Part shown: in pieces, positions 51,693 through 63,089 of the stretch | How the letters are laid out: the number at the start of each line of letters is the position of its first letter | Position numbering within the stretch: the stretch's first letter is position 1 | NCBI GenBank assembly: GCA_030374805.1 | Contig: JARGSG010000026.1 | Location: forward strand, 1 to 64,000 | Length of the DNA stretch: 64,000 nt | Origin: Gracilaria gracilis | Taxonomy: Eukaryota > Rhodophyta > Florideophyceae > Gracilariales > Gracilariaceae | Direction of reading: 5' to 3' | The notes under the pieces: model-generated | Told to the model about the DNA's origin: nothing | What the model saw: the letters and a program-made list of their open reading frames with translations, nothing else | Database searches by the model: none | Translations under genes and position numbers: made by a program

Positions 51693-52412
51693 ACCGCTAT
51701 CTTCTCTGACCCCGTGAATGGGTATTCTGAGTTTGTCGTTATTACGATGCAAAGCGTAGGATATTTCAGGCTGGTAAACCAGAAAGAAGGATGATTTCAA
51801 CCTCTAGAGCTGCTTCTCCTGAACATGTGAAGTCTAACGGTTGGACTAAACCTTCTTCACAGCGATCAGCAGAAGTGGAGCGTTTCCACAATCCGTGCAG
51901 TCATCTACGAGGCTCGGCAGAGGAATGTCATGCCCCGAAATGTGTGCCGAAACGTAACTTTAGATACACCGTTGTACAGTATCATGCATCGGCTCGTACA
52001 GTGTTGGCCTGACACGTTGAACTTCAAAACGCGTGATCATGTCACGGTGTGTCATTGCGTCACCCTTCAAAGATCTGCTTTCGATTCAAAGTCTTCCGGT
52101 TTGACCGAAACCCCATTTTCGCTGCGAAGAACAGATGTACGAACCCGTGCTGCCTTGCTTCGGAATTTTACCTTCTTACCCGATACAAAGGTGGAGCCGC
52201 AGTCTTCCTGAGGTACGACGGTACAGTAGCCGAGCCACTGCTCCGCTGCTGGATGACACGCGAATCCTGTAGCTCCCTAAACACGTCTTGTTACTTCTCA
52301 GTCAGAGGCATCCAACTTGAGCCTTTCGCCTTTCAGAAGGTGGTCCGATTCTTTAGATTGCAGAGCGAGCTGGCCTCTCACCTCATGGTAAACATTCTGG
52401 GACCAATACACG
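51693..52412. promoter_or_regulatory. Divergent upstream region of p24 and ATM
   Basis: 720 bp between the start codons of p24 (minus) and ATM (plus). Several short plus-strand frames (51791-52450) are in frames other than ATM and show no domain, so I take the stretch as promoter and 5' leader. No clear TATA box is seen. Confidence 0.45.
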
Positions 52413-55400
52413 ATGCAGGAAATCCTGTCAACGCTGAGATCTCATGTTGATGTACTTTGTGAGGCCAGTGAGAAGAGTCAGATGGGTACCAAGACAAAGC
52501 GTCTCAAGGCTGTGTCTTCTATTAATGAACTTCTATCAAAGAAATCGGCGGTTAATGCCCTTACCACTGCATCTAGACTGGAAATGATGAGAGGGACTCA
52601 ACAAGACAGTGATGCGGAGAACGAGATTCTGGCGTGGGCTGAGCTTGCTAGTTTTGTAGTGGACGCCGTCGATAAGGCATGTGCGGACGCAAAGAAAGCC
52701 AAATCTGTTTCCAGGTCTGGTGTAGCATCGCTCAAGCCAGATTACATGTCCTGCTTACGCACAATCATCAACAAGGCAATCCGATACGGACCTTCAGGAG
52801 TTATACGCCACATCACCCCCGTTTATTTGTACTACTCTCGTCAATGGCTTGGCGAACCTTCGCTTCGTTCCATCGTTGCTGATCAAATATGGCAATTGGT
52901 CAAAGTACTACTTCAGGATGAAGCAAATCGTGCTATGTTGACACCTACGTTTATCCGCACATGGGTTGATGTCTGTTTCGAACAACTTACGGGCAGAGGC
53001 CCACTTCATCATAAATCCGAAGTCGTTACTAGCATTGCATCCGAAGTGCTTCAACTTCTGGCGAGGCCCGTCCCATCCTATGATATTCTGACTCAAAGTA
53101 CTCGCGGAGTTTCAACAAACAAAATGCTTGGTGGTGACTATTCCTATGCGACAATGTGTGAACGTTGCTGCCTGATGCTTGTTGTGTCTGAGTCAATGCC
53201 GCGACGGGACGCTCGCGAACTGCAAGCCACAAGTTTTCGGACTCTAACTCTGCTTCTCCAAAATTACGCTGTCAACGTTGTAGGAAGTGCTGCATTGGAA
53301 TCAATCATAAATGTCAGTCTGCGCCCTCTTTTAAGCTGTTGGACAGATCGAAGATATCATGAACCAGCTGTTTCATTGGCAAGGGTTTTGGTTTTGACAG
53401 CGCCAAACCATGTCGAACTGAAAAGCGTTCTTCGTCGTCGGCTTTCTAGCGATGTAAAAGATCATAGTTCATCTGCTATACTAAGGGCAGGTTACGACGT
53501 GAAAGACGACTTTGTCGATACGGCTGCTTCATGTTTCTCGCTGGCCGAATGCTTGGACTTTGTGAGGTCATCTGTAGCACAGAAAGGTCACCTGATATTA
53601 TGGCTTAGGGTGACTCACTCCATTCTATCTCGAAAGGTACTGAAAAACGGAACATCGGTCTTGGTCAATAGAGAGCAACTCGAAAATCAATTAAGAGAAC
53701 TGATTGTGATCATTACGAAGATACTGAGGGACAAATTATCTATGAGAGAGAACAACTATGGTGAGGTGATTCGATGGATCACAAGAGCTTCACGTGCAGT
53801 TTGTGAATTAGTGGAAAAAATGGGCAGAAAACATGGGACTGAATCTAGCTGGGAGTCAAGAGTCTGGGAAGAACTCTACCAGGAGTTGTGGAATCATGCT
53901 TCTAGATCTAGAAGTGGACGACCATCGAGGACTGATTTTTGTTCAAGAGGGGTTACTGAGAACTGGTTTGATTCTCTTGCTTCCTCCCTGAGCAGCCTAC
54001 ACTCAGGACTTTTGTTGGAATCTTCTCCTTGTGGGCGCCCAACAGCAGTCAATGAAGGCAATGGCCGGTTGCCCTATCCGCTTTCCAGAATTACGGGGAG
54101 CGAAGAAAAGCCATCCAGTGTTGAGCTGGAGTATATTCGGAATGTAATAGCAAAGAATGGCGTACCTGAACATGCCGGTACCCACCTACGAGAGCAGATG
54201 TTGGATCGCTTGCTTGCTGCGTGCGAGATTAGGGTTACTCGTGGTGAAAACTCTGCTGAACGGTTGATGAACGCGTCTTGTGCAATATTGGGCCTTACGC
54301 GTGGAGCCTGCTACGAGTATCAAATGCCAAAGAAGTCTAGTCGCACAGACTTGAGCGCAGAAGAGCGTGAAATGGATTCCTTGCGTTACCTAAACGTTTT
54401 TTTCTCTATGAATCTGGGGAAGAACAACATAGAAGGCAAGGGTCCTCACTTATGCATGGGTGTCAGGCATCATATGCACATATGGAATGATAATCCCCCT
54501 GGGGTCCATATTCCTTTTTCGGGGATGTACGACTTAGACGAGGCCATAAGAGACTTTTCATCGTATACAAGAGGATTTGTAAAGAGGGCTCATGAAACAC
54601 ATTTTGTGGTCGATGACAAGACCACTAGATCATTGGAAACCTTGTTTTTATCGAAGCTCTGGAACCTATTGGGCATGTCGTCGCGGTCATCCAGTGTTCG
54701 CCAAGAAAGTGCTCAACCATCTCAGGGTGAGAGTGGCATCGAAGTACCTGAGGCAATCGCTTCTGAGAAAGGTTACGAGAACGACGTGGAAGCTCTCTGT
54801 GGTATCAAGTTGGCCCTGATGCTGAGCAACTACCTCTTGCAGGGGCTCGTGCTCGGAGTGATAATGCCAGGTACAGAGGAAGGCAGGCCAGGAACAAGTG
54901 CTATCGGAAAGCTTCACTCTCTATTGACACTTATTCTTCGGAAACTTTCCAATACTGACGCTTTTCTCTATGCGATACATTCAGAACTTCTGAAGTCAAT
55001 AATTTCCGTTTCAATATCGCTTTTGCGCTACTCTGAGTCAGAGTCTGAACGAAAGACTTTATCGTGTGAGGAATTTGGTTACGATGAGCTCAGTGAAACA
55101 ATTCTGCAGACGATCATATCCATGTCTCGAAATCTGGGCAAACATGTGATACACGAAATTACGCGGCGCACAGAGAAGAGTGTTAAAAGAATAGAAATGT
55201 GTTCTTCAACCTCGTGTGCAGTTGATGAGCGTGTAACACCTGTGAGTCTCAAAAGGCGTCCATTGGAGAAGTCATCAGCTCGGAAGAGGAGGCGATTACC
55301 CACTGGGGTAATTGATGAGCAAATGTTGGAAAACAGATTTTCGGATGAAGAAGCCTCGCTCGTAGAGAAAATAAATCCAGGAAATGAACGCGACGAAGAC

Positions 55401-58400
55401 GAATATGGGAGCTCTGACAACGATTCGAATGAATTCATTCAAGAGCCAGCGCAGTTGGGACCAAACACATCATATCCAAGAGGTGGTTTGGGTGTTCTTG
55501 CCAATTTGGGTTCGACGACATCCATTACCAAAGTCTCACAAGTCATCCAATGCATAATTCGCCAGGACCGAAAGGCTGCCAATGTGGTCTCTGAAGTTCT
55601 CCAGAAGGGAATCAAAAGTCTTACTGGTATTCAGTCAACACTTAGTCCAGATGGGTTTGAGAGAAGTAGTTTGCTCTCTGACCTGTTCGACGACGGATTT
55701 CTGGAGATGAGACAGTGTTTATGGAATATTTTGCTCTTCGTTGGGACGCCCTCTGCGTTACTTACAGCTGGAGAAGACATTTGCAACTTCGGAAGGATGT
55801 GGAAGGAAGCCGAAGAAGTGTCACACAATTACGTTCACCTGTACACAGACTCCTTTGGTATTCAGAAAAGGAAGCACTATCCAGTCCCGCAGAAGCTTGA
55901 AGCTGCCCGTGTTGTGTATTTGGAATACTCTCGCATCATCATCTTGCAGTGCGGAACGAAACATATGTTAGATGGACTGAGGCATCACGCAGAAACCCCC
56001 GATTCCGTGCTTCCCGAACTACTTACCGAGATCATGACCACGGTCGATCATTTCAGATCAAAGCATGCGTTCAGAATGCCGAGAGCCGTACGGACTGCGT
56101 ACCTGAGGATTGGTGTGGCCTTTATGGAAACAATGTCAAAATGCTTCGAGAGCTACGTCAGCACCCTCGAAGTCGGTACGAAGGTCTCTGTTCTAGGGAA
56201 AGTCTTAAATTCCACGAAGAACGCTGTGCTCAAGTTTCTGTCAGATCCAGACGGAGGTGTTCGAATCCTTGCCGCACATTACGTTCCCCGTTTACTTGGC
56301 AATCTTCACTTCAAAACCGTGCTGGATATGGAAGCATATGTACAGAGCTTTTTGCCCGAAAGATCTAGTTGTGTGGACAATTCTTCTCCCTATATCTTGA
56401 GCGCATCTGATGATTCTCAAGAACCCGAAGAACAAGCTGATGCTCCGTGGGACTTAACGCAGCGAGAATACCACGCGCACAAATGCATTACAAGCTCTTT
56501 TTCCTGTGTTGGATCGACATCCAAAGGTTTTATCTCGATTCTTGCTTTGACAGAATCAGCCATGGCTCAAGAAGCTATTATACCCTTTTTCTACGTAGAG
56601 CTATTCGAGAGAGTAATGGAAAACTCTCATCTATGTACTTCCTCATATTTTGCTATATTAAGGCTTTGCGGTGCAATGGGATACGAAAGTCCAAAACGCG
56701 TCTTCCAGCTCTTTGTACGAATGATACTCTACCGATGGCTTCGCAACAGTCATTCTGTTGAGACTTTGTATAAGTCACCTGTATATCTCACCCTCGATGA
56801 GAACCATCACGAAGAAGGAGTTCATTTCGACTGGATGAGAGAGTATCAGAGCATTCTCATCCCTTATTTTCTTATCCATGAGAGTCAGGAAGATCTTCCG
56901 CTTCTTAAGCGCTTGTCCAAGCTAGCAGATGATCTCGGGACTTCCACTAGTTCGTTATTGTCGAAAAACGTGCCTTCCTTTTCACTAATTTATCCCATGC
57001 ACTTCGTTGACTCCAAGCATGCTATTGCAAGCAAATTGTGGAATGCTATTGACGTTTGTGTTGGAGGAAATTCAAGGAAGCTAATGAGTAGAGCAACCGA
57101 TTCTGTTATGGCGGAGCTTTTGCGGAGCATCTATACGACTGGTACAGAAAGACTTCAGTTGAGCAACCGCACTGCCAAGATTGATAGGAATCTGGGATTC
57201 TTTCGAGATGCGACAGAAGTGGAGCCACCGCTTTATGACCCGCTCGTCATCGCACTTTCCCTTAATCATCTGCATGCAAACAGGTCATGCTCAGAACTGC
57301 TTATTATGAGCAGAGTGGCATTGAAGGGGTCAATTTTTGCGGAAGTACGGACCGAAGGGACGGGGAAAGTTATAGCAAACGATTTTAGCGCTTTTGTGAA
57401 AGAATGTCAGAGAAGAAACGGGACTTTACTTCACCTTTTGCTCACCATATCAAGGTTTTTTACAGGTGTTCCTCAGTGGCAATCAACTCAAAACCGACGA
57501 GATGCGTTTTTTTGTGTTGGTGTCTTGTGGAGAATGATAAGTATCACTGTTCTTACCAAATCTGCAAGCGAGAGGCGGATTTTTTATATGTTGATAGCAA
57601 GAGGTTTTGAGCATGAAGAAACAGCTTTCGATGCAGCTTGGCTACTACACGACGTGCAAAGAAGGGTGGCAAAGCTTAGCTCTGAGTATCCAAGTTTCAC
57701 AGTGTCCGAAACGGACTTGTCTTCAGATCCAGACGTATTTGAGCATCTTTCTCAAATGACTTCATCACAAGAACGCGGACTTTACGAATTGCTCAGCACA
57801 GTATCTCCCGTATTAGTGTCATTGCTTGTTTGCCCCGATCCTACGGTTTCAGAACAACAAAAAGCGACCGTCTCAAGCGCTCTGAAGAGACTAGTTTCAC
57901 TTTGCGCAGAGCTTAAAGCATGGTCTACGATCGTTGCAAATGGTCCTTTTCCTACAAATGATCGTCTTTCTCATGTTCGAAAATTGTACCACACTGCAAA
58001 GATACAAGTCGGTGCCAGTACTCCAAACGATATATTGGGTAGAGCTCTTGAAGCTCTCAATCGTTTTCGAGGGATATTCAAACTTCAACGATCAATTGCT
58101 TCCCCGCCTGTTTTTCTCGCTTGTTTCCAAGAACTGAACACAGAACTAAAAGACGCAGTCTTGAGAACTTTGTCACATAGAATACAAGCGGAAGCATGGG
58201 TGACAAGCTGTGGTATGGAGTATTTGACCGCCCCTCGGGTTGCTGACGTAATTTCATGTACATTGGATCTTGTCTCCACTGCAAGTCACAACGAAGTAGG
58301 CCACTCTAACACATGGGAGACTCTCCGTTCAATATCTCCTCACTTCCTAAAAACTGATGCATCAGATACAGAGTTTCGAAACATTGTCCTAGAAGAGTCT

Positions 58401-61400
58401 TCAAGACTGATAAGCAAACTAGGACTCCTGAATCTGTACTCTACACCAATCGCATCGTCCAGGAACTACCACCGTAAGATTCCAGCGCGGTCGTTGTTTA
58501 GGGGATACGAAGATGTGCAGAGTGGAATCCAATTGAGCATATTCTTACTGCAAGATATGTTAAGCTCCGGGACGCCTATCAGAGGTTTAGCCGCTTTCGA
58601 AACTCTAAAAGAGATTCTGCAAACCAAGCAAGGTCGCTCTGTGCTCCAAGCCAAAGGTAACTGTTTTGAGGCCATATCCTTCCTTCGAAACAGTGACCGA
58701 ACACCGGATCCAACAAAGAGACGAGGAGTGGCTACCATGCTTGTTGACCCTCGATACGGAGACAAGATTTCGGCGGAATACCTTCCGGATGTGACAGATG
58801 ATAATCTCTGGTCTCGTGGCATTCATGACTATACACATACCATCGGCCTCGACAAGTGGGTTCGGACGTTTTGTTCAGCTTTTGCTTGTGCATGCCAATC
58901 AAAAGAATTGCGGTCACTTACGGGCGCATGTTTTGCTTCGTATGAGATCTCATGCCAGATGATGCCGTTTCTGCTTATGGACACCATTTGTGACCTTGAC
59001 ACTGAACGACTTTCCGCTGTTAGTGACTTGCTCATGACCCATGTTCTAAACAATTCTGAAGCTCCCAAAGCACTGCGCCGTTTATTTATTCATGCTTTAG
59101 ACGTCTTGTGTCAAATCGGACTCGCAGTGACTTTCAAAGACGGCATTTCGCAATGGTTTCAAAAAGCAGACAGAACGTATCCTTGTTACTATGTGTTCGA
59201 GATCCCATATTACGAAGCTGCTGCTGCCGCCTTAGAGAGCAAGGCATATTTCTCAGCAATTCGTTTCGCTCAGCTGTACATAAACCAAGAAGAGGCGTAC
59301 TTCGAGTTTTGTCATTCTCAAAGGGCGAAGAGAGAGAAGCTGGGTAGTTCTGATGGGCATACACTGCGGAATAGAAAGATGAGTGAAGCCTACGCAAGAG
59401 TAGTTCCTATTGTCCGTGAAGCAGTGAATCATATCAGCGAGCCAGATAGCAAAACTGCATTTAACTCTGGTAAGGATTTGACTGATCTCGTCGCTAACGT
59501 TGCTGGTTTTAATAATGAATGGGCGACTGCGTTAGGTGCACTGGAGGTATCTAACGATCAAGCATATTCTAATGATGGGGTTGTGGACTCAGAGACCCAG
59601 CTGGCCAAAGACCAGTTCTCAGGCACCGATTTTTCACGTCAGCTCAGCCTCGAAGTCCAGAAGTTTAAGTGCTTCATTGGACTGGGAGCTTTGAAGGTTG
59701 CTTGTGCGTACTGGGAGGATCTCCGGAGAAGGTTTGCGGCTGTTGGTTCTGGAAGAAGTAGTGCTTCCATACTAAAGCATTCCGGCCTTCTTCAACAACT
59801 AAATGATATCAGATATGCAGCTGCTTGGAAATTGCAACAATGGGACACTCCCAGGGTACTCAATCCGCAGAATCATTTAGTGTCCAATACTAGGTTTGGA
59901 AGAGGGGGGTTTCACGAAGCTCTATACAACACATTGCATTCCCTTCATACTGAACGATACGCAGATGTAAATGAGACTTTGGTCAAGGCAAGGAAGTCTC
60001 TTATAACTAATCTGGTCGAGGATACCGCATCAGTTTCAGCGCCGGGGGTATATCGGCTGGCAACGCAGCTTAAAGTTCTTGAATTCCTTGATGGGCGAAA
60101 CTCCGAAAACTATACTCCGAATCCATCTGTTGACGCTGCTGTTGTGCTGAACGGGAATGGAGCTCGAGAATATACGAGTGGTGCTGAGCCCTCGTTGTTG
60201 TACAAAGCACGTAACCCTGTATCCACCAGAACTAGCAGGATGCAACATATTGAAGGAATTTCAGAGGTTGCGAACTCCAACACTGATCGTACCGACAGCG
60301 AACTTCTTCTTCGCCTTTTGAACACTGAGGAACCTGCTGATGAAGACATGTTTTTTCCTTTTCGGCAAGCCTTTGACAACAGCATCCTAACTGCAGAGAT
60401 TCCAGCGGTCATGTTCCGCTGCCTCAGAAGGAAATCGAACATAGCTCTGGCAGCCGCAGCCACTTCTGCCAGGGTTCTTTCGGAAGGGGGGGTTGGCTGC
60501 TGGGCTAGAGCTGCTTCCTGCCTTGGAACTGTACAGGGAGCTTCCATCCAACACGCAGAGACGTCCAAAGTTGCTGCCTGGAAGCTGCAGGATGCTCGAC
60601 TGAGATGGTACTCAAATCATGACGCTTGTTCAAGAACCCATGCTTTACAAGCGGTGAAGAGTCTAATAACCAAGGACTTGTGCGGGAAACTTGGAGAGCG
60701 CAAATCTAATGAGAGCGGGGGTGACGAGGAAGCAACATCTTATTGCATTGTTTGGCAAACGAAGGACGTTGAGGACCCGCTCCTCCACTTTCTTAGGGTC
60801 GAGGCATGTAATTTAGCTGCCATATGGTCCCTGGACATGAGAACTCATGAACCAATGGACCTATACCGATTGTACTTGGAAAGTGGTCTAAATGCAGCAC
60901 AGCAGACACAAGAAAGTCGAACACTCACTGCTCGTGCCCATCTCTCAATGGCGTTATTTGCGGATGAGCAAATACGAAACATAGATCTGTACAAAAAGAG
61001 TAGAGCCTATGAGGAGATGGTTGCGGCACTCGAAGACACTGAGAGCAAGGTTGAGAGAATGAAGGAAGTGAAAGAAGGAAGGAATGTGGCAAAGAAACGC
61101 CTAAGTTGGAATAAGGGATCTCGTTCCGCTCGCTCTCAATTGACCCCAGGAAGTAAACTTTCGCGAGAGTTGGATGGTTTAATACTCCTTGAGCAAAAGA
61201 AGTCCGAAATAGAAAGAGAGCGGTTGGAAAACATGAACACTTCACATCGTAAATGGCAGCTCCTTGCTTGCAAACATTTTGCTGCGTGTTTGCGAGCAGG
61301 CACAGGGCAAGATCTGAGGGTCGCTTTCCGAATGGTTGCAATTTGGATGGATTCAGGTTCTATGCGAGATGCCATTTCTGCTGCTTTAATCAGTAGAGCA

Positions 61401-63089
61401 AATGACTCCAAGTCCGGAAACAAATGCATCGATGTCCCTGTGTCGAAACTGCTGCCGCTCGCTCCGCAGTTGATATCCAGGCTTACCATTTCTAATGGCC
61501 TGGGTCCAAATCTCTTTCAGAATGCGTTAGCCCACACCATTATTTCCATGGCAACAGACTTCCCTACCCATTGTCTGTGGCAGCTTCTTGCGCTAACAAA
61601 TTCCACAAGAGGATGTACCACGGAGAAGTATGCGGCTTTTTACCGGGGAGATAAAGACAAAAAGGAAGCTGCTGAAGAAATACTAAACAGCCTTCAGCAA
61701 CGCCATGGTCCCACACTCTCAGAAATGAAAAGGATCAGCGATGCTTACATAGTATTATCGGAAATGGACCCAAAGTTGAAATCAGAAGGGAAGCGGTTGG
61801 ACTTGAAGTCTCAACCTCTTTTGAGGTTAGGAAAGTTGAACAGCGTTCCTATTCCGACAATCCCTCTGCCTATATGTGCGAATGACCATCTCGAGCCCCT
61901 CCCGCTTGTTCACAGTTTTGAACGATATGCAAGGGTTTTCTCAGGTTTAAGCAAACCTCTAAGTATCGTTTGCATTGGATCAGATGGGCAGCGATACCCG
62001 CAACTTGTCAAAGGAAGAGATGATCTTCGGGGTGATGCCGTAATGGAGCAAATGTTCATGATTGTCAACAAGCTGCTTCAAAGAGATGATAAGGCAGCCG
62101 CTCGAAAACTTTCTATCCGTACTTATCGAATTGTACCCCTCTCACCGTTCTCTGGTATATTGCAGTTTGTGGACAACACAAAACAATTAAAGGATGTGCT
62201 TGTGGAGAGGTCCACGGCCGGTGACCAGCGAACAGTCCGTAAATCCCTGCACGAGAGATACCGTCCAAAGGACCTCAAGTATCTAGTCATTCAAGAAAAA
62301 GCACTCTCGGAATACAGGAATGGACGCCGAAACATCTCCAGGGTAAGGAAATACTTGGCTTCAGCATGGCCCAAGTTTCAACCTGTTTTTCGTCATTTCT
62401 TCATCGAGCAATGGCCAGATCCCGAAGAATGGTTTCAGCATCAACTCAATTATTCGAGGTCTGTTGCGGTAATGAGCATTGTAGGTTTCATTGTTGGGCT
62501 TGGCGACAGACATCTTTGCAACGTCTTAATGGATGTTCGAACGGCAGAAATGGTTCATATTGACTTCGGAGTTTCATTTGAGCAAGGAAAGCTCTTGCCC
62601 GTTCCTGAGTTGATGCCATTTCGCTTAACCAGAGATATTGTCGATGGGTTTGGAATAGCTGGTGTGGAAGGCGTATACCGAAGATCCTGCGAGATTACTA
62701 TGCAAGTACTGCGGCAAAATAAGGATGTGCTTTTGACTGTCATCGACGTTCTGCTTCATGACCCAATGTTTACATGGGCGCTCACACCAGTCGAAGTTTT
62801 GAAGGAGCAACAGGCCTTGGAAGGAGGCAGTGATAATCTCTTCGAAGACGATAGGAGCTCAAGGTCGTTCCCTGAGTCTGCAATTGACGAAGTGGCAAGG
62901 AAAGTGGATAGAGATGTAAATGGAAGTCGTGATGCGCAGAGGGCAATGTTCAGAATATCAGAAAAGCTTGACGGCCTAGAAGGCACAGAGCGATTGTCGG
63001 TTGAGGCCCATGTTGCCCGTCTCATTGACGAGGCCCGGGCATTCCATGTGATTGCATCAGTATATCCTGGGTGGTCACCGTGGGTATGA
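52413..63089 (+). CDS. ATM: ATM/Tel1 serine/threonine protein kinase, 3,558 aa, single exon
   Basis: The N-terminus (residues 20-45, MGTKTKRLKAVSSINELLS) fits the TAN motif of Tel1/ATM. A helical HEAT-repeat solenoid fills most of the protein, with a basic nuclear-localisation-like cluster (SSARKRRR, about residue 955). FAT precedes the kinase domain. In the kinase, the lysine region is LVKGRDDLRGDAVMEQ (about 3199), the catalytic loop GLGDRHLCNVLMD (about 3363) and the metal-binding HIDFGVSFEQG (about 3383). The stretch PFRLTRDIVDGFGIAGVEGV is diagnostic for ATM over ATR, TOR or DNA-PK. The C-terminal FATC ends YPGWSPWV. ATM senses DNA double-strand breaks with MRN and phosphorylates SQ/TQ sites. 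Human ATM has 3,056 residues. The size and the complete lack of introns stand out. Confidence 0.97.
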   Translation: MQEILSTLRSHVDVLCEASEKSQMGTKTKRLKAVSSINELLSKKSAVNALTTASRLEMMRGTQQDSDAENEILAWAELASFVVDAVDKACADAKKAKSVSRSGVASLKPDYMSCLRTIINKAIRYGPSGVIRHITPVYLYYSRQWLGEPSLRSIVADQIWQLVKVLLQDEANRAMLTPTFIRTWVDVCFEQLTGRGPLHHKSEVVTSIASEVLQLLARPVPSYDILTQSTRGVSTNKMLGGDYSYATMCERCCLMLVVSESMPRRDARELQATSFRTLTLLLQNYAVNVVGSAALESIINVSLRPLLSCWTDRRYHEPAVSLARVLVLTAPNHVELKSVLRRRLSSDVKDHSSSAILRAGYDVKDDFVDTAASCFSLAECLDFVRSSVAQKGHLILWLRVTHSILSRKVLKNGTSVLVNREQLENQLRELIVIITKILRDKLSMRENNYGEVIRWITRASRAVCELVEKMGRKHGTESSWESRVWEELYQELWNHASRSRSGRPSRTDFCSRGVTENWFDSLASSLSSLHSGLLLESSPCGRPTAVNEGNGRLPYPLSRITGSEEKPSSVELEYIRNVIAKNGVPEHAGTHLREQMLDRLLAACEIRVTRGENSAERLMNASCAILGLTRGACYEYQMPKKSSRTDLSAEEREMDSLRYLNVFFSMNLGKNNIEGKGPHLCMGVRHHMHIWNDNPPGVHIPFSGMYDLDEAIRDFSSYTRGFVKRAHETHFVVDDKTTRSLETLFLSKLWNLLGMSSRSSSVRQESAQPSQGESGIEVPEAIASEKGYENDVEALCGIKLALMLSNYLLQGLVLGVIMPGTEEGRPGTSAIGKLHSLLTLILRKLSNTDAFLYAIHSELLKSIISVSISLLRYSESESERKTLSCEEFGYDELSETILQTIISMSRNLGKHVIHEITRRTEKSVKRIEMCSSTSCAVDERVTPVSLKRRPLEKSSARKRRRLPTGVIDEQMLENRFSDEEASLVEKINPGNERDEDEYGSSDNDSNEFIQEPAQLGPNTSYPRGGLGVLANLGSTTSITKVSQVIQCIIRQDRKAANVVSEVLQKGIKSLTGIQSTLSPDGFERSSLLSDLFDDGFLEMRQCLWNILLFVGTPSALLTAGEDICNFGRMWKEAEEVSHNYVHLYTDSFGIQKRKHYPVPQKLEAARVVYLEYSRIIILQCGTKHMLDGLRHHAETPDSVLPELLTEIMTTVDHFRSKHAFRMPRAVRTAYLRIGVAFMETMSKCFESYVSTLEVGTKVSVLGKVLNSTKNAVLKFLSDPDGGVRILAAHYVPRLLGNLHFKTVLDMEAYVQSFLPERSSCVDNSSPYILSASDDSQEPEEQADAPWDLTQREYHAHKCITSSFSCVGSTSKGFISILALTESAMAQEAIIPFFYVELFERVMENSHLCTSSYFAILRLCGAMGYESPKRVFQLFVRMILYRWLRNSHSVETLYKSPVYLTLDENHHEEGVHFDWMREYQSILIPYFLIHESQEDLPLLKRLSKLADDLGTSTSSLLSKNVPSFSLIYPMHFVDSKHAIASKLWNAIDVCVGGNSRKLMSRATDSVMAELLRSIYTTGTERLQLSNRTAKIDRNLGFFRDATEVEPPLYDPLVIALSLNHLHANRSCSELLIMSRVALKGSIFAEVRTEGTGKVIANDFSAFVKECQRRNGTLLHLLLTISRFFTGVPQWQSTQNRRDAFFCVGVLWRMISITVLTKSASERRIFYMLIARGFEHEETAFDAAWLLHDVQRRVAKLSSEYPSFTVSETDLSSDPDVFEHLSQMTSSQERGLYELLSTVSPVLVSLLVCPDPTVSEQQKATVSSALKRLVSLCAELKAWSTIVANGPFPTNDRLSHVRKLYHTAKIQVGASTPNDILGRALEALNRFRGIFKLQRSIASPPVFLACFQELNTELKDAVLRTLSHRIQAEAWVTSCGMEYLTAPRVADVISCTLDLVSTASHNEVGHSNTWETLRSISPHFLKTDASDTEFRNIVLEESSRLISKLGLLNLYSTPIASSRNYHRKIPARSLFRGYEDVQSGIQLSIFLLQDMLSSGTPIRGLAAFETLKEILQTKQGRSVLQAKGNCFEAISFLRNSDRTPDPTKRRGVATMLVDPRYGDKISAEYLPDVTDDNLWSRGIHDYTHTIGLDKWVRTFCSAFACACQSKELRSLTGACFASYEISCQMMPFLLMDTICDLDTERLSAVSDLLMTHVLNNSEAPKALRRLFIHALDVLCQIGLAVTFKDGISQWFQKADRTYPCYYVFEIPYYEAAAAALESKAYFSAIRFAQLYINQEEAYFEFCHSQRAKREKLGSSDGHTLRNRKMSEAYARVVPIVREAVNHISEPDSKTAFNSGKDLTDLVANVAGFNNEWATALGALEVSNDQAYSNDGVVDSETQLAKDQFSGTDFSRQLSLEVQKFKCFIGLGALKVACAYWEDLRRRFAAVGSGRSSASILKHSGLLQQLNDIRYAAAWKLQQWDTPRVLNPQNHLVSNTRFGRGGFHEALYNTLHSLHTERYADVNETLVKARKSLITNLVEDTASVSAPGVYRLATQLKVLEFLDGRNSENYTPNPSVDAAVVLNGNGAREYTSGAEPSLLYKARNPVSTRTSRMQHIEGISEVANSNTDRTDSELLLRLLNTEEPADEDMFFPFRQAFDNSILTAEIPAVMFRCLRRKSNIALAAAATSARVLSEGGVGCWARAASCLGTVQGASIQHAETSKVAAWKLQDARLRWYSNHDACSRTHALQAVKSLITKDLCGKLGERKSNESGGDEEATSYCIVWQTKDVEDPLLHFLRVEACNLAAIWSLDMRTHEPMDLYRLYLESGLNAAQQTQESRTLTARAHLSMALFADEQIRNIDLYKKSRAYEEMVAALEDTESKVERMKEVKEGRNVAKKRLSWNKGSRSARSQLTPGSKLSRELDGLILLEQKKSEIERERLENMNTSHRKWQLLACKHFAACLRAGTGQDLRVAFRMVAIWMDSGSMRDAISAALISRANDSKSGNKCIDVPVSKLLPLAPQLISRLTISNGLGPNLFQNALAHTIISMATDFPTHCLWQLLALTNSTRGCTTEKYAAFYRGDKDKKEAAEEILNSLQQRHGPTLSEMKRISDAYIVLSEMDPKLKSEGKRLDLKSQPLLRLGKLNSVPIPTIPLPICANDHLEPLPLVHSFERYARVFSGLSKPLSIVCIGSDGQRYPQLVKGRDDLRGDAVMEQMFMIVNKLLQRDDKAAARKLSIRTYRIVPLSPFSGILQFVDNTKQLKDVLVERSTAGDQRTVRKSLHERYRPKDLKYLVIQEKALSEYRNGRRNISRVRKYLASAWPKFQPVFRHFFIEQWPDPEEWFQHQLNYSRSVAVMSIVGFIVGLGDRHLCNVLMDVRTAEMVHIDFGVSFEQGKLLPVPELMPFRLTRDIVDGFGIAGVEGVYRRSCEITMQVLRQNKDVLLTVIDVLLHDPMFTWALTPVEVLKEQQALEGGSDNLFEDDRSSRSFPESAIDEVARKVDRDVNGSRDAQRAMFRISEKLDGLEGTERLSVEAHVARLIDEARAFHVIASVYPGWSPWV

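Noticed and set aside
52049-52450. Frame overlapping the ATM start
   Set aside because: It is in a different frame, lacks any domain and lies in the probable 5' leader.
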